From contig NZ_JACNMM010000015.1 in assembly GCF_020529025.1 (NCBI RefSeq), forward strand, positions 1 to 64,000: a DNA stretch of 64,000 nucleotides, written 5' to 3'. Positions 31,099 to 40,489 of the stretch are shown in pieces. How positions within the stretch are numbered: the stretch's first letter is position 1; every line of letters starts with the position of its first letter. The position numbers were made by a program, and so were the translations under genes. This DNA is from Oceaniglobus trochenteri. Its GTDB lineage: Bacteria > Pseudomonadota > Alphaproteobacteria > Rhodobacterales > Rhodobacteraceae. Below the pieces are notes generated by a model. That model saw only the letters and a program-made list of their open reading frames with translations, ran no database searches and had not been told where the DNA came from.

Positions 31099-32583
31099 CT
31101 AACGATCCGGCGGATCGCAGCCTTCCCTGGCATAGATGCCGAAGTCGCCCACCTGCCCTTTTCGCCTGTAGTCGCGCCAGGCCTCGGCAAAAGCGCGATC
31201 CTCGCTGAAATAGGCCAGATAGTCGAAGGCGGCGCCGTTGAAGTAGGGCTTGCGCGCAGCTTCATCGACGATCACCAACTGCGGCGCGGCACGGAAGAAA
31301 TCCTCCAGCACCCGCGCCCGCGCATTTTCAAGCGTCGCGCGGTAGATCGCCCGCTCTGCCGGGTCCTTGGCAAGACTCAACCGATAGGCGGCACCGGGAA
31401 ACAGCCAGAGCGTGGGGGCGCGGTTGGCCGGGGTGGCGCCGGCCAGATTTGCCAGCGGGAAACCCGTCGAGACGGTCGAACTGAATATCTGGAAGCTCCG
31501 CTCGCCCGGTGCACAGGCGAAATAGGGTTCCACGGCCCTTGCGAAGGGGCTTTGATAAGGCCCCTGGCGCAGCGCCGGAAGCAGCAAAAGCGTCAGCGAC
31601 ACAAAGGCAATGGCCATGGGCCACCACTGCGCCCGGGCCCGCGACAACGTCACCGCCGTCCATGTCACCGCCATCGTCACGAAAAGGTCGGCCGGGATGC
31701 GCTGATAGCTCCACCCCTTCGATTGGATCAGGAACACCGCAATGCCCGCAGCGCCCGACAGCACCGCCACCCGGTTCGATTGCGGCCGCGCCCGGTTCAC
31801 CAGAAGCAGCGCCAGCGCGACAAGAAGCAGGAGAATCGGAAGGCCTGCCCGCGACACGGTGAAAAGGAACGGCGCGTCGAAGGCTCCATAAACCTGAAGT
31901 GTAAGCGGCACCACACTGTCGAAATAGGCCGGGTGAAGGACCACCGAGGCCGCGACATAAAGCACCAGCATCCCCGCCATGACAAGGTATTCCACCCTGA
32001 ACACCGGCCGCAGACCACGCGCCGCAACCATCTGGCAGACCAGAATCGCAAGCGGCAAAAGCAGGAAGTAATGTTTGAGCGCGACACCGAAGGTCGCCCA
32101 TACTGCGACCCCGGCGCGCATGGGGCCCGACACCGGACGGGACACGAGGTTCATCACCAGAAACGGCAGGAACAGGATGGCGAACAGGTGGTCGCGCTGT
32201 CCGAAATCTGCGATCGGCAGCAGCAGAAGGCCAACCGCCGCCACGGCAAGAACCACCGGGCGCGCCGCCGCTGTCGGCCCCCCCTCGCGCGCCAGAAGCC
32301 GCTGTGACAGGGCCAGCGACACCGCCGCAAGCACCAGCACGAACCCCTTGAAGGCGACAGTTGGGTCAATCCCTGCCACGCGCGACACCCAGACCGGAAT
32401 CGCGGTAAGGTAGAAGGCCAGCGGCGGATTGAGCTCAAGGATTTCCGCGTAGATCCCGACCCCGTCCAGCCACCAGCCCGTCGAGATCAGGTACCAGCTT
32501 ATATCGTGGCTCAGAAGCGTGCCCCAGAGAAGATGGATGGCAACCGCCATGACGGCGGCGGGGGCGGCAAGGTCTTTCATCAT
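31099..32583 (-). CDS. Polytopic glycosyltransferase-like membrane protein (GT39/ArnT-like)
   Basis: A predicted 494-residue protein with about 11 TM helices in the first 370 residues and a soluble C-terminal domain. The first extracytoplasmic loop has DISWYLISTGWWLDGVGIYA and ELNPPLAFYLT, the acidic and NPPL features of GT-C enzymes that use lipid-linked sugars. Related proteins transfer sugars to lipids, glycans or proteins in the periplasm. Two adjacent ATGs (32583 and 32580) are possible starts. It is third in an operon after the GtrB-like and methyltransferase genes. Acceptor and sugar are unknown. Confidence 0.75.
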   Translation of the reverse strand: MMKDLAAPAAVMAVAIHLLWGTLLSHDISWYLISTGWWLDGVGIYAEILELNPPLAFYLTAIPVWVSRVAGIDPTVAFKGFVLVLAAVSLALSQRLLAREGGPTAAARPVVLAVAAVGLLLLPIADFGQRDHLFAILFLPFLVMNLVSRPVSGPMRAGVAVWATFGVALKHYFLLLPLAILVCQMVAARGLRPVFRVEYLVMAGMLVLYVAASVVLHPAYFDSVVPLTLQVYGAFDAPFLFTVSRAGLPILLLLVALALLLVNRARPQSNRVAVLSGAAGIAVFLIQSKGWSYQRIPADLFVTMAVTWTAVTLSRARAQWWPMAIAFVSLTLLLLPALRQGPYQSPFARAVEPYFACAPGERSFQIFSSTVSTGFPLANLAGATPANRAPTLWLFPGAAYRLSLAKDPAERAIYRATLENARARVLEDFFRAAPQLVIVDEAARKPYFNGAAFDYLAYFSEDRAFAEAWRDYRRKGQVGDFGIYAREGCDPPDR

Positions 32584-32661
32584 GTTCGGGCAACCGGTTC
32601 TTTCATCACGACGCGAAAGGCCCGCAGGCAGGCCAGGGGCCATTGCCCCAGTGCATGCCGA

Positions 32662-33363
32662 TCATCGGGCCCGGCCGATGGCCGCATATTGCGCGCCCAG
32701 CGGCAACCAATGCAGCCGCCGCTCAAGCGCCCGGAAGGCCGGGCGGTTGGTGGGGAAGAAAACGAAGTTGCGCGTCGCCACCTCGGCCAGCCCTGCGCGT
32801 CGCATGTAGCCGCGCATCTTGCGGGGCCCCAGCAGGACGGCATCTGCGTCAAAGGGACAGCGGGCCACCGAAATCCGCGTGCCCGGGTTGGCCGGATTGT
32901 GCTCGACAAGGCAGACCATGCCGCCGGGCGATACCACGCGGGCAAGTTCGGCCATGAAGCCCGTCCATTGCTCCACCGGCACATGGTGCATGACGCAGAT
33001 CGACAGAGCCATGTCGAAACTGTTGTCCGCGAACGGAAGTCTTTTGCCGTCATAGGCGTCATAAAGATTGCCGGGGTTGTCCTGTTTCGCCCGTTCGATG
33101 CTTTGGCCCGAGATGTCGACACCATGGATCGATCCGAACAGGCCCGAGAGCAGAGGGTGCAAGGCCCCAACGCCACACCCCACGTCAAGAAGGCTTGGCT
33201 CTGGCCGGTCGGCAAGCCGCATGGCCAGAAGATCGCGGATCATCAGCGCCTTGGACTGCTGGAAAAAACCATGGGACAGCCCAGAGAAGCTGATCGATTG
33301 CTCGACCGTGTCCACATAGGAATCGCGGTAGGCGTCGAACTCGGTCTGCACGATGTCAGCCAT
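32662..33363 (-). CDS. Class I SAM-dependent methyltransferase
   Basis: A 233-residue methyltransferase. Motif I is LLDVGCGVGALHPLL (near residue 58), followed by GVDISGQSIERAK, LPFADNSFDMALSICVMHHV (motifs II-III) and VVSPGGMVCLVEHNPANPG. The ATG at 33363 overlaps the end of the upstream glycosyltransferase gene by 8 bases, so they are coupled. In this operon a sugar, lipid carrier or surface glycan is the likely methyl acceptor (inference). The C-terminal half is rich in aromatic and arginine residues. Confidence 0.83.
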   Translation of the reverse strand: MADIVQTEFDAYRDSYVDTVEQSISFSGLSHGFFQQSKALMIRDLLAMRLADRPEPSLLDVGCGVGALHPLLSGLFGSIHGVDISGQSIERAKQDNPGNLYDAYDGKRLPFADNSFDMALSICVMHHVPVEQWTGFMAELARVVSPGGMVCLVEHNPANPGTRISVARCPFDADAVLLGPRKMRGYMRRAGLAEVATRNFVFFPTNRPAFRALERRLHWLPLGAQYAAIGRAR

Positions 33364-34360
33364 GGACCACCAGTTTCGGTTGCGGCATCCGAACCGGTTC
33401 GGTGATGCCGATGCTTTCGGAAACGAAGTAAAGCGGGCGGTTCTTGCTTTCGTTGTGGATGCGCCCGACATAAAGGCCGATCACGCCGCTGATCAGCAGG
33501 TTCATGCCCGCCAGGAACGACAGGATCACGATGGTCGAGGCCCAGCCCGCCACCAGCCCGCCGGTAAAAAGCGCAATAACGAAGATGTAGATGCCATATG
33601 TCATCGCGCCAAGCGACACCAGCGCCCCCAGCCAGAGCGCCAGGCGAAGCGGCACGTCCGAGAACCCGATCACGCCATCCATCGCAAGGCGCATCATCTT
33701 CTTCAGGGGGTACTTGGTCTTGCCCGCCAACCGCTGTGGCCGGTCGAATTGCACGATGGTCTGACGGAAGCCCACCCATGCGAACATGCCGCGAAGATAC
33801 CGGTCGCGCTCGGGCATCGATCGGATCGCCTCGACCACCTTGGCGTCGACCAGTCGGAAATCGCCGACGTTGCGCGGAATCTCGACCGACGACAGCCGCG
33901 CCAGAAGCCGATAGTAAAGGTTCGCCGACCACTTCTTGAACCGCGTTTCCCCTTCGCGAAGGCGCCGCTGCGCATGGACGATCTCGTAACCCGCGCGCCA
34001 TTGCGCGACCAGGTCATGCACCACCTCCGGTGGATCCTGAAGATCGGCGTCCATGATGATGACGGCCGCGCCGCGCACCGTGTTCAGCCCCGCCGTCACT
34101 GCGATCTGGTGGCCGAAGTTGCGCGACAGGCGGATCAGCTTGACGCGTGGATCGCGCCGGGCCGCGGCTGCGACAATTGCCGCGCCGGCATCCCGGCTGC
34201 CGTCATCGACGAAGACCGCCTCGCAAGGCCCGTCCAGCGCGCCCATGAGATCGCTCAGGCGCAAGAGCAGCGTTCCCAGCACCTCTTCCTCGTTCATGAA
34301 GGGGATTACGAAGCTGTATGTAATCTGGGTTTTCATTGGTTCTGCCGCCACCGTTGTCAT
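33356..34360 (-). CDS. GtrB/DPM1-like GT2 glycosyltransferase with two TM helices
   Basis: A 334-residue family 2 glycosyltransferase. The GT-A core has SFVIPFMNEEEVL, AVFVDDGSRD and the metal-binding DADLQDPPEVVHD, then NVGDFRLVDAKVV; two TM helices follow at about 240-310, and a conserved HNESKNRPLYFVSES tail. Such enzymes make undecaprenyl-phosphate-sugar from a nucleotide sugar, feeding GT-C transferases such as the third gene of this operon. A second ATG at 34336 is an alternative start. Confidence 0.9.
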   Translation of the reverse strand: MTTVAAEPMKTQITYSFVIPFMNEEEVLGTLLLRLSDLMGALDGPCEAVFVDDGSRDAGAAIVAAAARRDPRVKLIRLSRNFGHQIAVTAGLNTVRGAAVIIMDADLQDPPEVVHDLVAQWRAGYEIVHAQRRLREGETRFKKWSANLYYRLLARLSSVEIPRNVGDFRLVDAKVVEAIRSMPERDRYLRGMFAWVGFRQTIVQFDRPQRLAGKTKYPLKKMMRLAMDGVIGFSDVPLRLALWLGALVSLGAMTYGIYIFVIALFTGGLVAGWASTIVILSFLAGMNLLISGVIGLYVGRIHNESKNRPLYFVSESIGITEPVRMPQPKLVVHG

Positions 34361-34527
34361 GAAAGCGATTGGGGATACTCATTTCGATTTCCCTTGGTCA
34401 CAATCAATGGCGGCGGAAGTATGACTATTTCCGGAAGATTGGGCCTAAAAGGCGGGAAAGAACCGCAATCGAATTCCCCCTCATTTGCCCCGATGAAAAT
34501 GACCGCTGTGCAATCCCCCCTTGGGGA

Positions 34528-35172
34528 TCAGGCCCGCGCCGGTGGCGTTCCGGTCAGCGTTGCGATGGCCGTCAGTTGCCTGAGCACATGGGCGTGGAAG
34601 TGGTCCAGCGCGTCGGCGTCGTCGGCAAGGTGGCGGTGCAGGTAATAGCGGAACGCGCCGTCCAGCCCAAGATATGCGTCCAGCGCCAGGTCGCGTGGCA
34701 GGCCCAGGCGCGCGAAAAGCCGCGAGACGAGGGCGATGAGCTCGGCCTCGATCTCTTCGACGACATCGGCGAAATCGGGATCGAACAGGGCCTGCGAGCG
34801 GATGTCGTACCATAGGCGATGGGTTTCCGCCTCGCGCCGGATCGATTCGCGCAGGCCCTGGGCAAAGGCCTCGGCAAGGGGCTGGCCTCCGGTCCGGTCG
34901 TTCATCACGGCGTCGAGTTCGGCAATGAAATCGGCCTTGTACTTGCGCACGCAGAACTTGATCAGGTCGGTCTTGTCGTCGAAATAATAGTGCAGCATCC
35001 CGACCGCGACGCCCGAAAGCTCGGCGATGTCGCGCAGGCTGGTGCGGGCATAGCCAAGCTGCTTCAGCGCATTGATGGCCGCTGTTCCCAGCTCGTCCTT
35101 GCGCTTCGATCGCTTTTCGGATCGCTTGCGCGCCTTGCTTTCCAGCTTGTCGATTTTTTCAAGTTTGCCCAA
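34528..35172 (-). CDS. TetR-family transcriptional regulator of the alcohol-oxidation operon
   Basis: A 214-residue TetR protein. Residues 1-25 are a Lys/Arg-rich extension, then the helix-turn-helix AINALKQLGYARTSLRDIAE and LSGVAVGMLHYYFDDKTDLI. The C-terminal part (75-214) is the ligand-binding/dimer domain. The start is read as TTG with AAGGGA upstream. It is the last gene of the GMC-acyl-CoA synthetase-aldehyde dehydrogenase operon, 65 bases after it, so autoregulation through the palindrome at 40339-40360 is likely. The ligand may be an acyl-CoA or alcohol. Confidence 0.85.
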   Translation of the reverse strand: MGKLEKIDKLESKARKRSEKRSKRKDELGTAAINALKQLGYARTSLRDIAELSGVAVGMLHYYFDDKTDLIKFCVRKYKADFIAELDAVMNDRTGGQPLAEAFAQGLRESIRREAETHRLWYDIRSQALFDPDFADVVEEIEAELIALVSRLFARLGLPRDLALDAYLGLDGAFRYYLHRHLADDADALDHFHAHVLRQLTAIATLTGTPPARA

Positions 35173-35237
35173 TGCCTCGTCCGTCCCTTGGTCTTGGAGA
35201 ATGCGCAGCGGCCCGGTGACGGACCGCTGCCCCGTAA

Positions 35238-36977
35238 TCAGCCCAGAAGGGCGTTCAGGAAGATGCGCGGCAGCTTCAGCCAGGACGGCCGATGCTGGAA
35301 CCCGGTCAGCAGCTTGCCCACCTTGTCCTGCTTGCGGTTGGTGATGAACCAGGGCGGGCGCGGCAGCAGCGAAAACCGCCCCGACAGCAGGTTGCGCGGG
35401 AAGGGTTGCCAGGGCGCCTCGATCACCACCCGTTCGGGGGAATCGAACATGAAGGTATTGTGGGCAAAGCCGATCCCGCTTTGCACATCGTCAAGGGTGT
35501 GGCCCGGAAACGCGCCCCAGGGGCAGGCAGAGGCCAGGAAGCCAAGGCCAGTCCAGGCGTTGATGGCGATGGTGCCATAGTGCAGATCGCCGATGATCTC
35601 TTCAAAGCGGCTGGCCCCGATCTGGCGGATCGTGTCGGGGTGGATGATGATGTTGGCCCCCAATGTTCCGTAAAGCGCGTCATTGGCATAGGCCACCGCC
35701 GCCCGCAGATAAGCCTCGGGGTCGGTTTCCGCGATCTCGTGGGTCGACAGGGCCGGGGCGAAAATCTCGTTCCGGCGATACCAGTCGTCCGTCGTCGCAT
35801 CGACCGGCACCAGCGCGACGGGGGGCACCCCGCCACGGTCCAGCCGGACCACGTTTTTCCCCCGGCTTTCGAATTCGGCCATCCTGTCCTTTGCGCCCGG
35901 ATACCAGGGCTGGCGCTGTGCCTCGCCCGACAACACGTCGCGCAGGTTGGACATCAGCCTGTCCTTGCCATCCCAGTCGCGGGGCAGCACCAGCATCTGG
36001 CAGGCCACGCAGTTGAACCCCGAATTGTGCAGCTTCTGCGTCGCCAGGTGTTCGGCCTGGAACCTGAGGTCGGCCGCGCTCCAGGCGCCCGGCACCACGA
36101 TGGTGGGGCAGACGGCGCCCAGTTCCGACGTGATGTGCTTGGTCAGTTTCGGGGTGCCCGCGGCCTTGTTCGCCGCACCCTCGGCCCCCGGGCCCCAGAC
36201 GATGGCATCATGGGTCGCCGCGGCGCCGGTGATGTGGATTTCGGCCACGTCGGGATGGTTGCACAGGTAGGCACCCACATCCGCGCCGCCCTTGACGATG
36301 CGCAGGGCGTCGCGGTCGATCAGCGGTTTCAGGGCGGCCTCGAGGTATTCGGTCAGGTAGTCGTTGACCGGGTTCATCTTCAGCACCACCACCTGGTGCT
36401 CCGAGAACAGCTTCTGGAAGGCGTCCAGCGGCGAGATGGCGGCGATGTTGCCCGCCCCCAGCACCAGCGCCACCTTGCCCTGCCGACGGGCTACGGGGGT
36501 GTCATAGGCGGCTGCGGTGTGGTCGGCCAGGTTGGCCTGGGTCACGCCCTCGCGCATCCAGACCTCGGCCTTCACCCCCGAAAGCAGCAGCCGATCCCAG
36601 ATCGTATGGGGCAGCACCCTGACCGCCAGTTGCCCGGTCGCGGTGCGGCGTTTGCCAAGATGGTCGAGATAGGCCTTCCCCTCCATCTGCGACAGGGTCT
36701 GGATCAGCCCGTTGCAGGCCGACATCACCGCATAGGGCCCCGAGGTCCATTCCTCGCCCACCAGCGCCGACCCCTCGGGGATCAGCTTGTGACGGGCGGC
36801 GGTGGTGGCCCAGCCTTCGGCCACCTGCATCAGGTTGTCCTTGATCTCTTGCAGGATCGCTATGCGTTCGGCATTCGTGGTGCGCGCCCAGCTGTCCCTT
36901 GCCGCGCCCAGCGTGGCAATGACGGCGTCAAGATCGGGGCGGGGTTCAAGCGCGGGCGTCTTCGGTGCGGCGGTCAT
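35238..36977 (-). CDS. Aldehyde dehydrogenase family protein (long form)
   Basis: A 579-residue aldehyde dehydrogenase superfamily protein, longer than the usual 480-500 residues. The nucleotide-binding part has VALVLGAGNIAAISPLDAFQ near residue 170, then EIHITGAAATHDAIVWG, TSELGAVCPTIVV with the expected Glu, and the probable catalytic cysteine in NSGFNCVACQMLVLP near 325. It ends in a 60-residue extension after the aldehyde dehydrogenase core. In this operon it would oxidise the aldehyde made by the GMC dehydrogenase to a carboxylic acid. It starts 3 bases after the acyl-CoA synthetase stop. Confidence 0.82.
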   Translation of the reverse strand: MTAAPKTPALEPRPDLDAVIATLGAARDSWARTTNAERIAILQEIKDNLMQVAEGWATTAARHKLIPEGSALVGEEWTSGPYAVMSACNGLIQTLSQMEGKAYLDHLGKRRTATGQLAVRVLPHTIWDRLLLSGVKAEVWMREGVTQANLADHTAAAYDTPVARRQGKVALVLGAGNIAAISPLDAFQKLFSEHQVVVLKMNPVNDYLTEYLEAALKPLIDRDALRIVKGGADVGAYLCNHPDVAEIHITGAAATHDAIVWGPGAEGAANKAAGTPKLTKHITSELGAVCPTIVVPGAWSAADLRFQAEHLATQKLHNSGFNCVACQMLVLPRDWDGKDRLMSNLRDVLSGEAQRQPWYPGAKDRMAEFESRGKNVVRLDRGGVPPVALVPVDATTDDWYRRNEIFAPALSTHEIAETDPEAYLRAAVAYANDALYGTLGANIIIHPDTIRQIGASRFEEIIGDLHYGTIAINAWTGLGFLASACPWGAFPGHTLDDVQSGIGFAHNTFMFDSPERVVIEAPWQPFPRNLLSGRFSLLPRPPWFITNRKQDKVGKLLTGFQHRPSWLKLPRIFLNALLG

Positions 36978-36980
36978 GGT

Positions 36981-38606
36981 CTATTTCCCTTCCATCAGCA
37001 CATCGCCGAATTCTTCGCGCAGCTTGTTCTTCATGACCTTGCCGGTGGCACCCAGCGGCAGATCCTCGACAAAGATCACCCGGTCGGGCACCTGCCAGCT
37101 TGCCACCTTGCCATTGTAGAAATCGCGCAGCTCCTGTTCCGAGGGATCGGCGTTCTTGGACTTCACTGCGATCAGCACGGGGCGTTCGCCCCATTTTTCA
37201 TGTTGCGCGGCGATGGCGGCGGCATTGGCGACCTGGGGGTGGGCAATGGCGATGTTCTCAAGCTCCACCGTCGAAATCCACTCGCCCCCCGACTTGATGA
37301 TGTCCTTGGAGCGGTCGCGGATGATGACGTAGCCATCGGAATCGATGGTCGCGACGTCGCCGGTGTCGAACCAGCCATCCTCGGTCAGCGCGCTTTCGTC
37401 CTTGCCGAAATAGCTTTCGACAATCCAATGCCCGCAGATCTGCAGGTTGCCCTGGGTTTCGCCGTCATGGGGCAGGAGGGCGCCGTTTTCATCGACGATC
37501 CGCAGGTCCACCCCCCAGGGCGCGCGTCCTTGGCTTAGCCGGACCCTGGCCTGTTCGTCCTCGGAAAGGGCGCGGTGCTTTTGCAGAAGCTGGTTCAGGG
37601 TGCCAAGGGGGCTGGTTTCGGTCATGCCCCAGGCATGGACCAGATCGACCCCGTATTTGTCGCGGAAGGTGGGGATCATCGAGGGCGGCAGGGCCGAACC
37701 GCCCACGACCGTGCGGGTCATGCTGGCAGCGCTTGAACCGGTCTTCTCCAACCCGTCCAGAAGGCTCATCCAGATGGTGGGCACGCCCAGCGACAGCGTG
37801 ACCTTTTCGGCGTCGATCAGTTTCGCCAGGCTTTCGCCATCCAGCTTCGGCCCCGGCAGCACCAGCTTTGCCCCGGTATGCGCCGCGATATAGGGCACGC
37901 CCCAGGCGTTGACGTGGAACATGGGAACCACCGGCATCACCGTATCCGAAGCCGAGATCGCGATGCCGTCGGGCTGGTTCCCGGCGATCGAATGCAGCAC
38001 GGTGGACCGGTGCGTATACTGCACGCCCTTGGGGTTGCCGGTGGTGCCCGAGGTATAGCACAGCGCGCCGGGGGTGTTTTCATCGAGGTTGGGCCAGGAA
38101 TAGACGGCATCGCCCGAGGCCACCAGCTCGTCATAGAACTTCAGCCCGTCGATCTTCGTCGCCGCCTCGTCATCGCGCGCGCCCAGCAGGACGAAGTGCT
38201 GCACCGTGTCGAGATGGTTCTTCACGGCCACCACCAGCGGCAGGAAGGTGCTGTCGAACATCAGCACCCGGTCCTGGGCATGGTTGACGATATAGGCCAA
38301 CTGTTCGGGGTGCAGGCGGGGGTTCAGGGTGTGGGTCACGCGCCCGCCGCCGGCCACGCCGAAATAGATCTCAAGATGGCGGCGGTTGTTCCAGGCAATG
38401 GTCCCGACCCGCGCGCCTGGCTCCAGCCCCAGGCTGTCAAGCGCCGAGGCCAGCCTGCGGGCATTGGCGCCCACCGCGCCCCAGGTGCTGCGCGCCACCT
38501 CGCCCGATGTCTCGACCGAGACGATTTCGGTGCCGGCGTGAAACCGCTCGGCGTGTTCGATCAGCGAACTGATGGTCAGTTGCTTCTGCATCATGGTTCC
38601 GGACAT
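36981..38606 (-). CDS. Fatty acyl-CoA synthetase (AMP-forming)
   Basis: A 541-residue ANL-superfamily acyl-CoA ligase. The AMP-binding P-loop is YTSGTTGNPKGVQYTHRS near residue 185, followed by WGMTETSPLGT, WFDTGDVATIDSDGYVIIRD near 415, DIIKSGGEWISTVELEN, and the catalytic lysine near the end in LPLGATGKVMKNKLRE. Medium- to long-chain carboxylates are the expected substrates. The ATG at 38606 is chosen because GGAGGAG lies 6 bases upstream; a slightly earlier ATG would sit inside this site. It follows the GMC dehydrogenase by 21 bases. Confidence 0.9.
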   Translation of the reverse strand: MSGTMMQKQLTISSLIEHAERFHAGTEIVSVETSGEVARSTWGAVGANARRLASALDSLGLEPGARVGTIAWNNRRHLEIYFGVAGGGRVTHTLNPRLHPEQLAYIVNHAQDRVLMFDSTFLPLVVAVKNHLDTVQHFVLLGARDDEAATKIDGLKFYDELVASGDAVYSWPNLDENTPGALCYTSGTTGNPKGVQYTHRSTVLHSIAGNQPDGIAISASDTVMPVVPMFHVNAWGVPYIAAHTGAKLVLPGPKLDGESLAKLIDAEKVTLSLGVPTIWMSLLDGLEKTGSSAASMTRTVVGGSALPPSMIPTFRDKYGVDLVHAWGMTETSPLGTLNQLLQKHRALSEDEQARVRLSQGRAPWGVDLRIVDENGALLPHDGETQGNLQICGHWIVESYFGKDESALTEDGWFDTGDVATIDSDGYVIIRDRSKDIIKSGGEWISTVELENIAIAHPQVANAAAIAAQHEKWGERPVLIAVKSKNADPSEQELRDFYNGKVASWQVPDRVIFVEDLPLGATGKVMKNKLREEFGDVLMEGK

Positions 38607-38627
38607 TTCGTGCTCCTCCACTTTTCC

Positions 38628-40274
38628 CTATTCGGCGGCCACTGCGGCCTGTGCCGTGCCGCGGATCATGTCGGCGGCGCGTTCCGCGATCATGATGGTC
38701 GGCGCATTGGTGTTTCCCCCGATCAGCCGCGGCATGACCGAGGCGTCGACGACGCGCAGCCCGTCGATACCGTGAACCTTCAGTTCGGGATCGACAACGG
38801 CCATGTCATCGACCCCCATCTTGCAGGTGCCCACGGGGTGATAAATGGTATCGGCGCGGGCGCGGATGTGCCTTTCCCATTCCGCCTCGGGCATGTCGTC
38901 TTTCACCCCGAACAATTCCTTGTGGCGGTACTTTCCCATGGCGGGCGCCTGCAGGATGTCGCGGGTCATCCGCGCGGCCTTGATCGTGGTGTCAAGATCG
39001 CGGGGGTCGGACAGGAACCTGGGGTCGATGCCCGGGGCCGCCATGGGATCGCCGCTTTGCAGGAACACCTCGCCCCGGCTGTGGGGCCGCAGGGCGCAGA
39101 CATGGCAGCTGTAGCCATAGCCAAGGTGCAGCTTGCGGGCGTGGTCATCGACGATCGAGATCACGAAATGCAACTGGAAATCGGGCCGTTCCAGAGATGG
39201 ATCGGTCTTGAGGAACCCCGCGCCCTCGGCGAAGGGGGTGGCGATCATGCCGGTGCCGTCCTTGCGCCATTGCAGGATGTTCTTCAGCAGCCGCCCGGTT
39301 CCGGACAGGCCGATGCCGAAATTGTCGGTGTCCTTCGTCTTGTAGGCCAGGATGAAATCAAGGTGATCCTGAAGGTTCTGCCCCACACCGGGCAGGTCAT
39401 GCACCACCTCGATTCCGTGGCGGCGGATCTCGTCGGCCCGCCCGATGCCCGAAAGCATCAGAAGCTGCGGCGAATTGAACGCACCGCCCGAAAGGATCAC
39501 CTCGCGCGTGGCCATGGCGCGTTTCGTTTCCTTGCCGACGCGGTATTCCACGCCGGTGGCGCGCTTGCCCTCCATCACGATGCGGGTGGCATGGGCGCGG
39601 GTCACCACCGTCAGGTTCGGGCGGCTGTTCATCACCGGAAAGAGGTACCCAGCCGCCGCCGAGCAGCGTTCACCGTTGCGCTTGCGGTCGTGGAACTGTG
39701 TCACCTGGTACAGCCCGACGCCTTCGTTGTCGCCGGTGTTGAAATCCTGAACCTCGCGGTGCTGCATCTGGGTGGCCGCCTCGATGAAGGCGCGGGTGAT
39801 GGGGCGGGGGCTTTTCTGATCCGACACCTGAAGCGGCCCCTCGGCGCCATGAAAGGCATCCGCGCCATTCTGGTTGTTCTCGGACCGGCGGAAATAGGGC
39901 AGGCATTCCTCCCAGGACCAGCCCTCGCACCCCAGATCGGCCCATTCGTCGTAGTCGGACTTGTGGCCGCGCACGTAAAGCATGGCGTTGATCGCGCTTG
40001 AACCGCCCAGCCCCTTGCCCCGCGGCTGATAGCCCTTGCGCCCGTTCAGGCCGGGTTGCGGCACCGTGTCGAAGGCCCAGTTGGAAATCTTGCCATGGCC
40101 CGGCATCATCGCCACCACCCCGGCGGGTGCGCGGATCAGCAGGTGCTTGCCCGCTCCTCCGGCCTCAAGCAGGCAGACCCTTGTTTTGCCGTCCTCGCTC
40201 AGCCGTGCCGCCAGGGTTGCGCCCGCAGATCCGCCCCCCACGACGACATATTCGAATCTCGTCTCCGAAGTCAT
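38628..40274 (-). CDS. GMC-family FAD alcohol/choline dehydrogenase-like protein
   Basis: A 548-residue glucose-methanol-choline oxidoreductase. The FAD-binding motif VVGGGSAGATLAARLSED is at residues 10-27, followed by GKGLGGSSAINAMLYVRGHK near 80-99 and the C-terminal HPVGTCKMG (active-site His, near 470) and DASVMPRLIGGNTNAPTIMI. It is close to BetA and to AlkJ-type alcohol dehydrogenases. With acyl-CoA synthetase and aldehyde dehydrogenase downstream, aliphatic alcohol oxidation is a better fit than choline. GGGAGGAG precedes the ATG at 40274. Confidence 0.86.
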   Translation of the reverse strand: MTSETRFEYVVVGGGSAGATLAARLSEDGKTRVCLLEAGGAGKHLLIRAPAGVVAMMPGHGKISNWAFDTVPQPGLNGRKGYQPRGKGLGGSSAINAMLYVRGHKSDYDEWADLGCEGWSWEECLPYFRRSENNQNGADAFHGAEGPLQVSDQKSPRPITRAFIEAATQMQHREVQDFNTGDNEGVGLYQVTQFHDRKRNGERCSAAAGYLFPVMNSRPNLTVVTRAHATRIVMEGKRATGVEYRVGKETKRAMATREVILSGGAFNSPQLLMLSGIGRADEIRRHGIEVVHDLPGVGQNLQDHLDFILAYKTKDTDNFGIGLSGTGRLLKNILQWRKDGTGMIATPFAEGAGFLKTDPSLERPDFQLHFVISIVDDHARKLHLGYGYSCHVCALRPHSRGEVFLQSGDPMAAPGIDPRFLSDPRDLDTTIKAARMTRDILQAPAMGKYRHKELFGVKDDMPEAEWERHIRARADTIYHPVGTCKMGVDDMAVVDPELKVHGIDGLRVVDASVMPRLIGGNTNAPTIMIAERAADMIRGTAQAAVAAE

Positions 40275-40338
40275 GATTTCTCCTCCCGTCGCGGCCGAGT
40301 CGACGCAACCGGCCCCTCCACAAGAATATTGAACATCT

Positions 40339-40360
40339 AAATTGGTCATCTGTCCAATTT
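40339..40360. promoter_or_regulatory. Palindrome upstream of the alcohol-oxidation operon, candidate TetR operator
   Basis: Perfect inverted repeat AAATTGG-N8-CCAATTT (arms 40339-40345 and 40354-40360), 65 bases ahead of the GMC gene, in an AT-rich patch. Size and symmetry suit a TetR dimer. The only TetR gene nearby is the last of this operon. Confidence 0.55.
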
Positions 40361-40489
40361 ATTTGTCCTGACTTTGGAAATGACGTCACCGTCACACGAC
40401 CTGCCCCGCCATCGCGCAGGGCAGCCAGCACACAACCGAAGTGAGAGTGGGAAATCAGGGCGCAGGCCCCGGGGAAGGATCGTTTCGCC

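Noticed and set aside
38606-38621. Earlier ATG for the acyl-CoA synthetase at 38621
   Set aside because: It would lie within the ribosome-binding GGAGGAG that serves the ATG at 38606.
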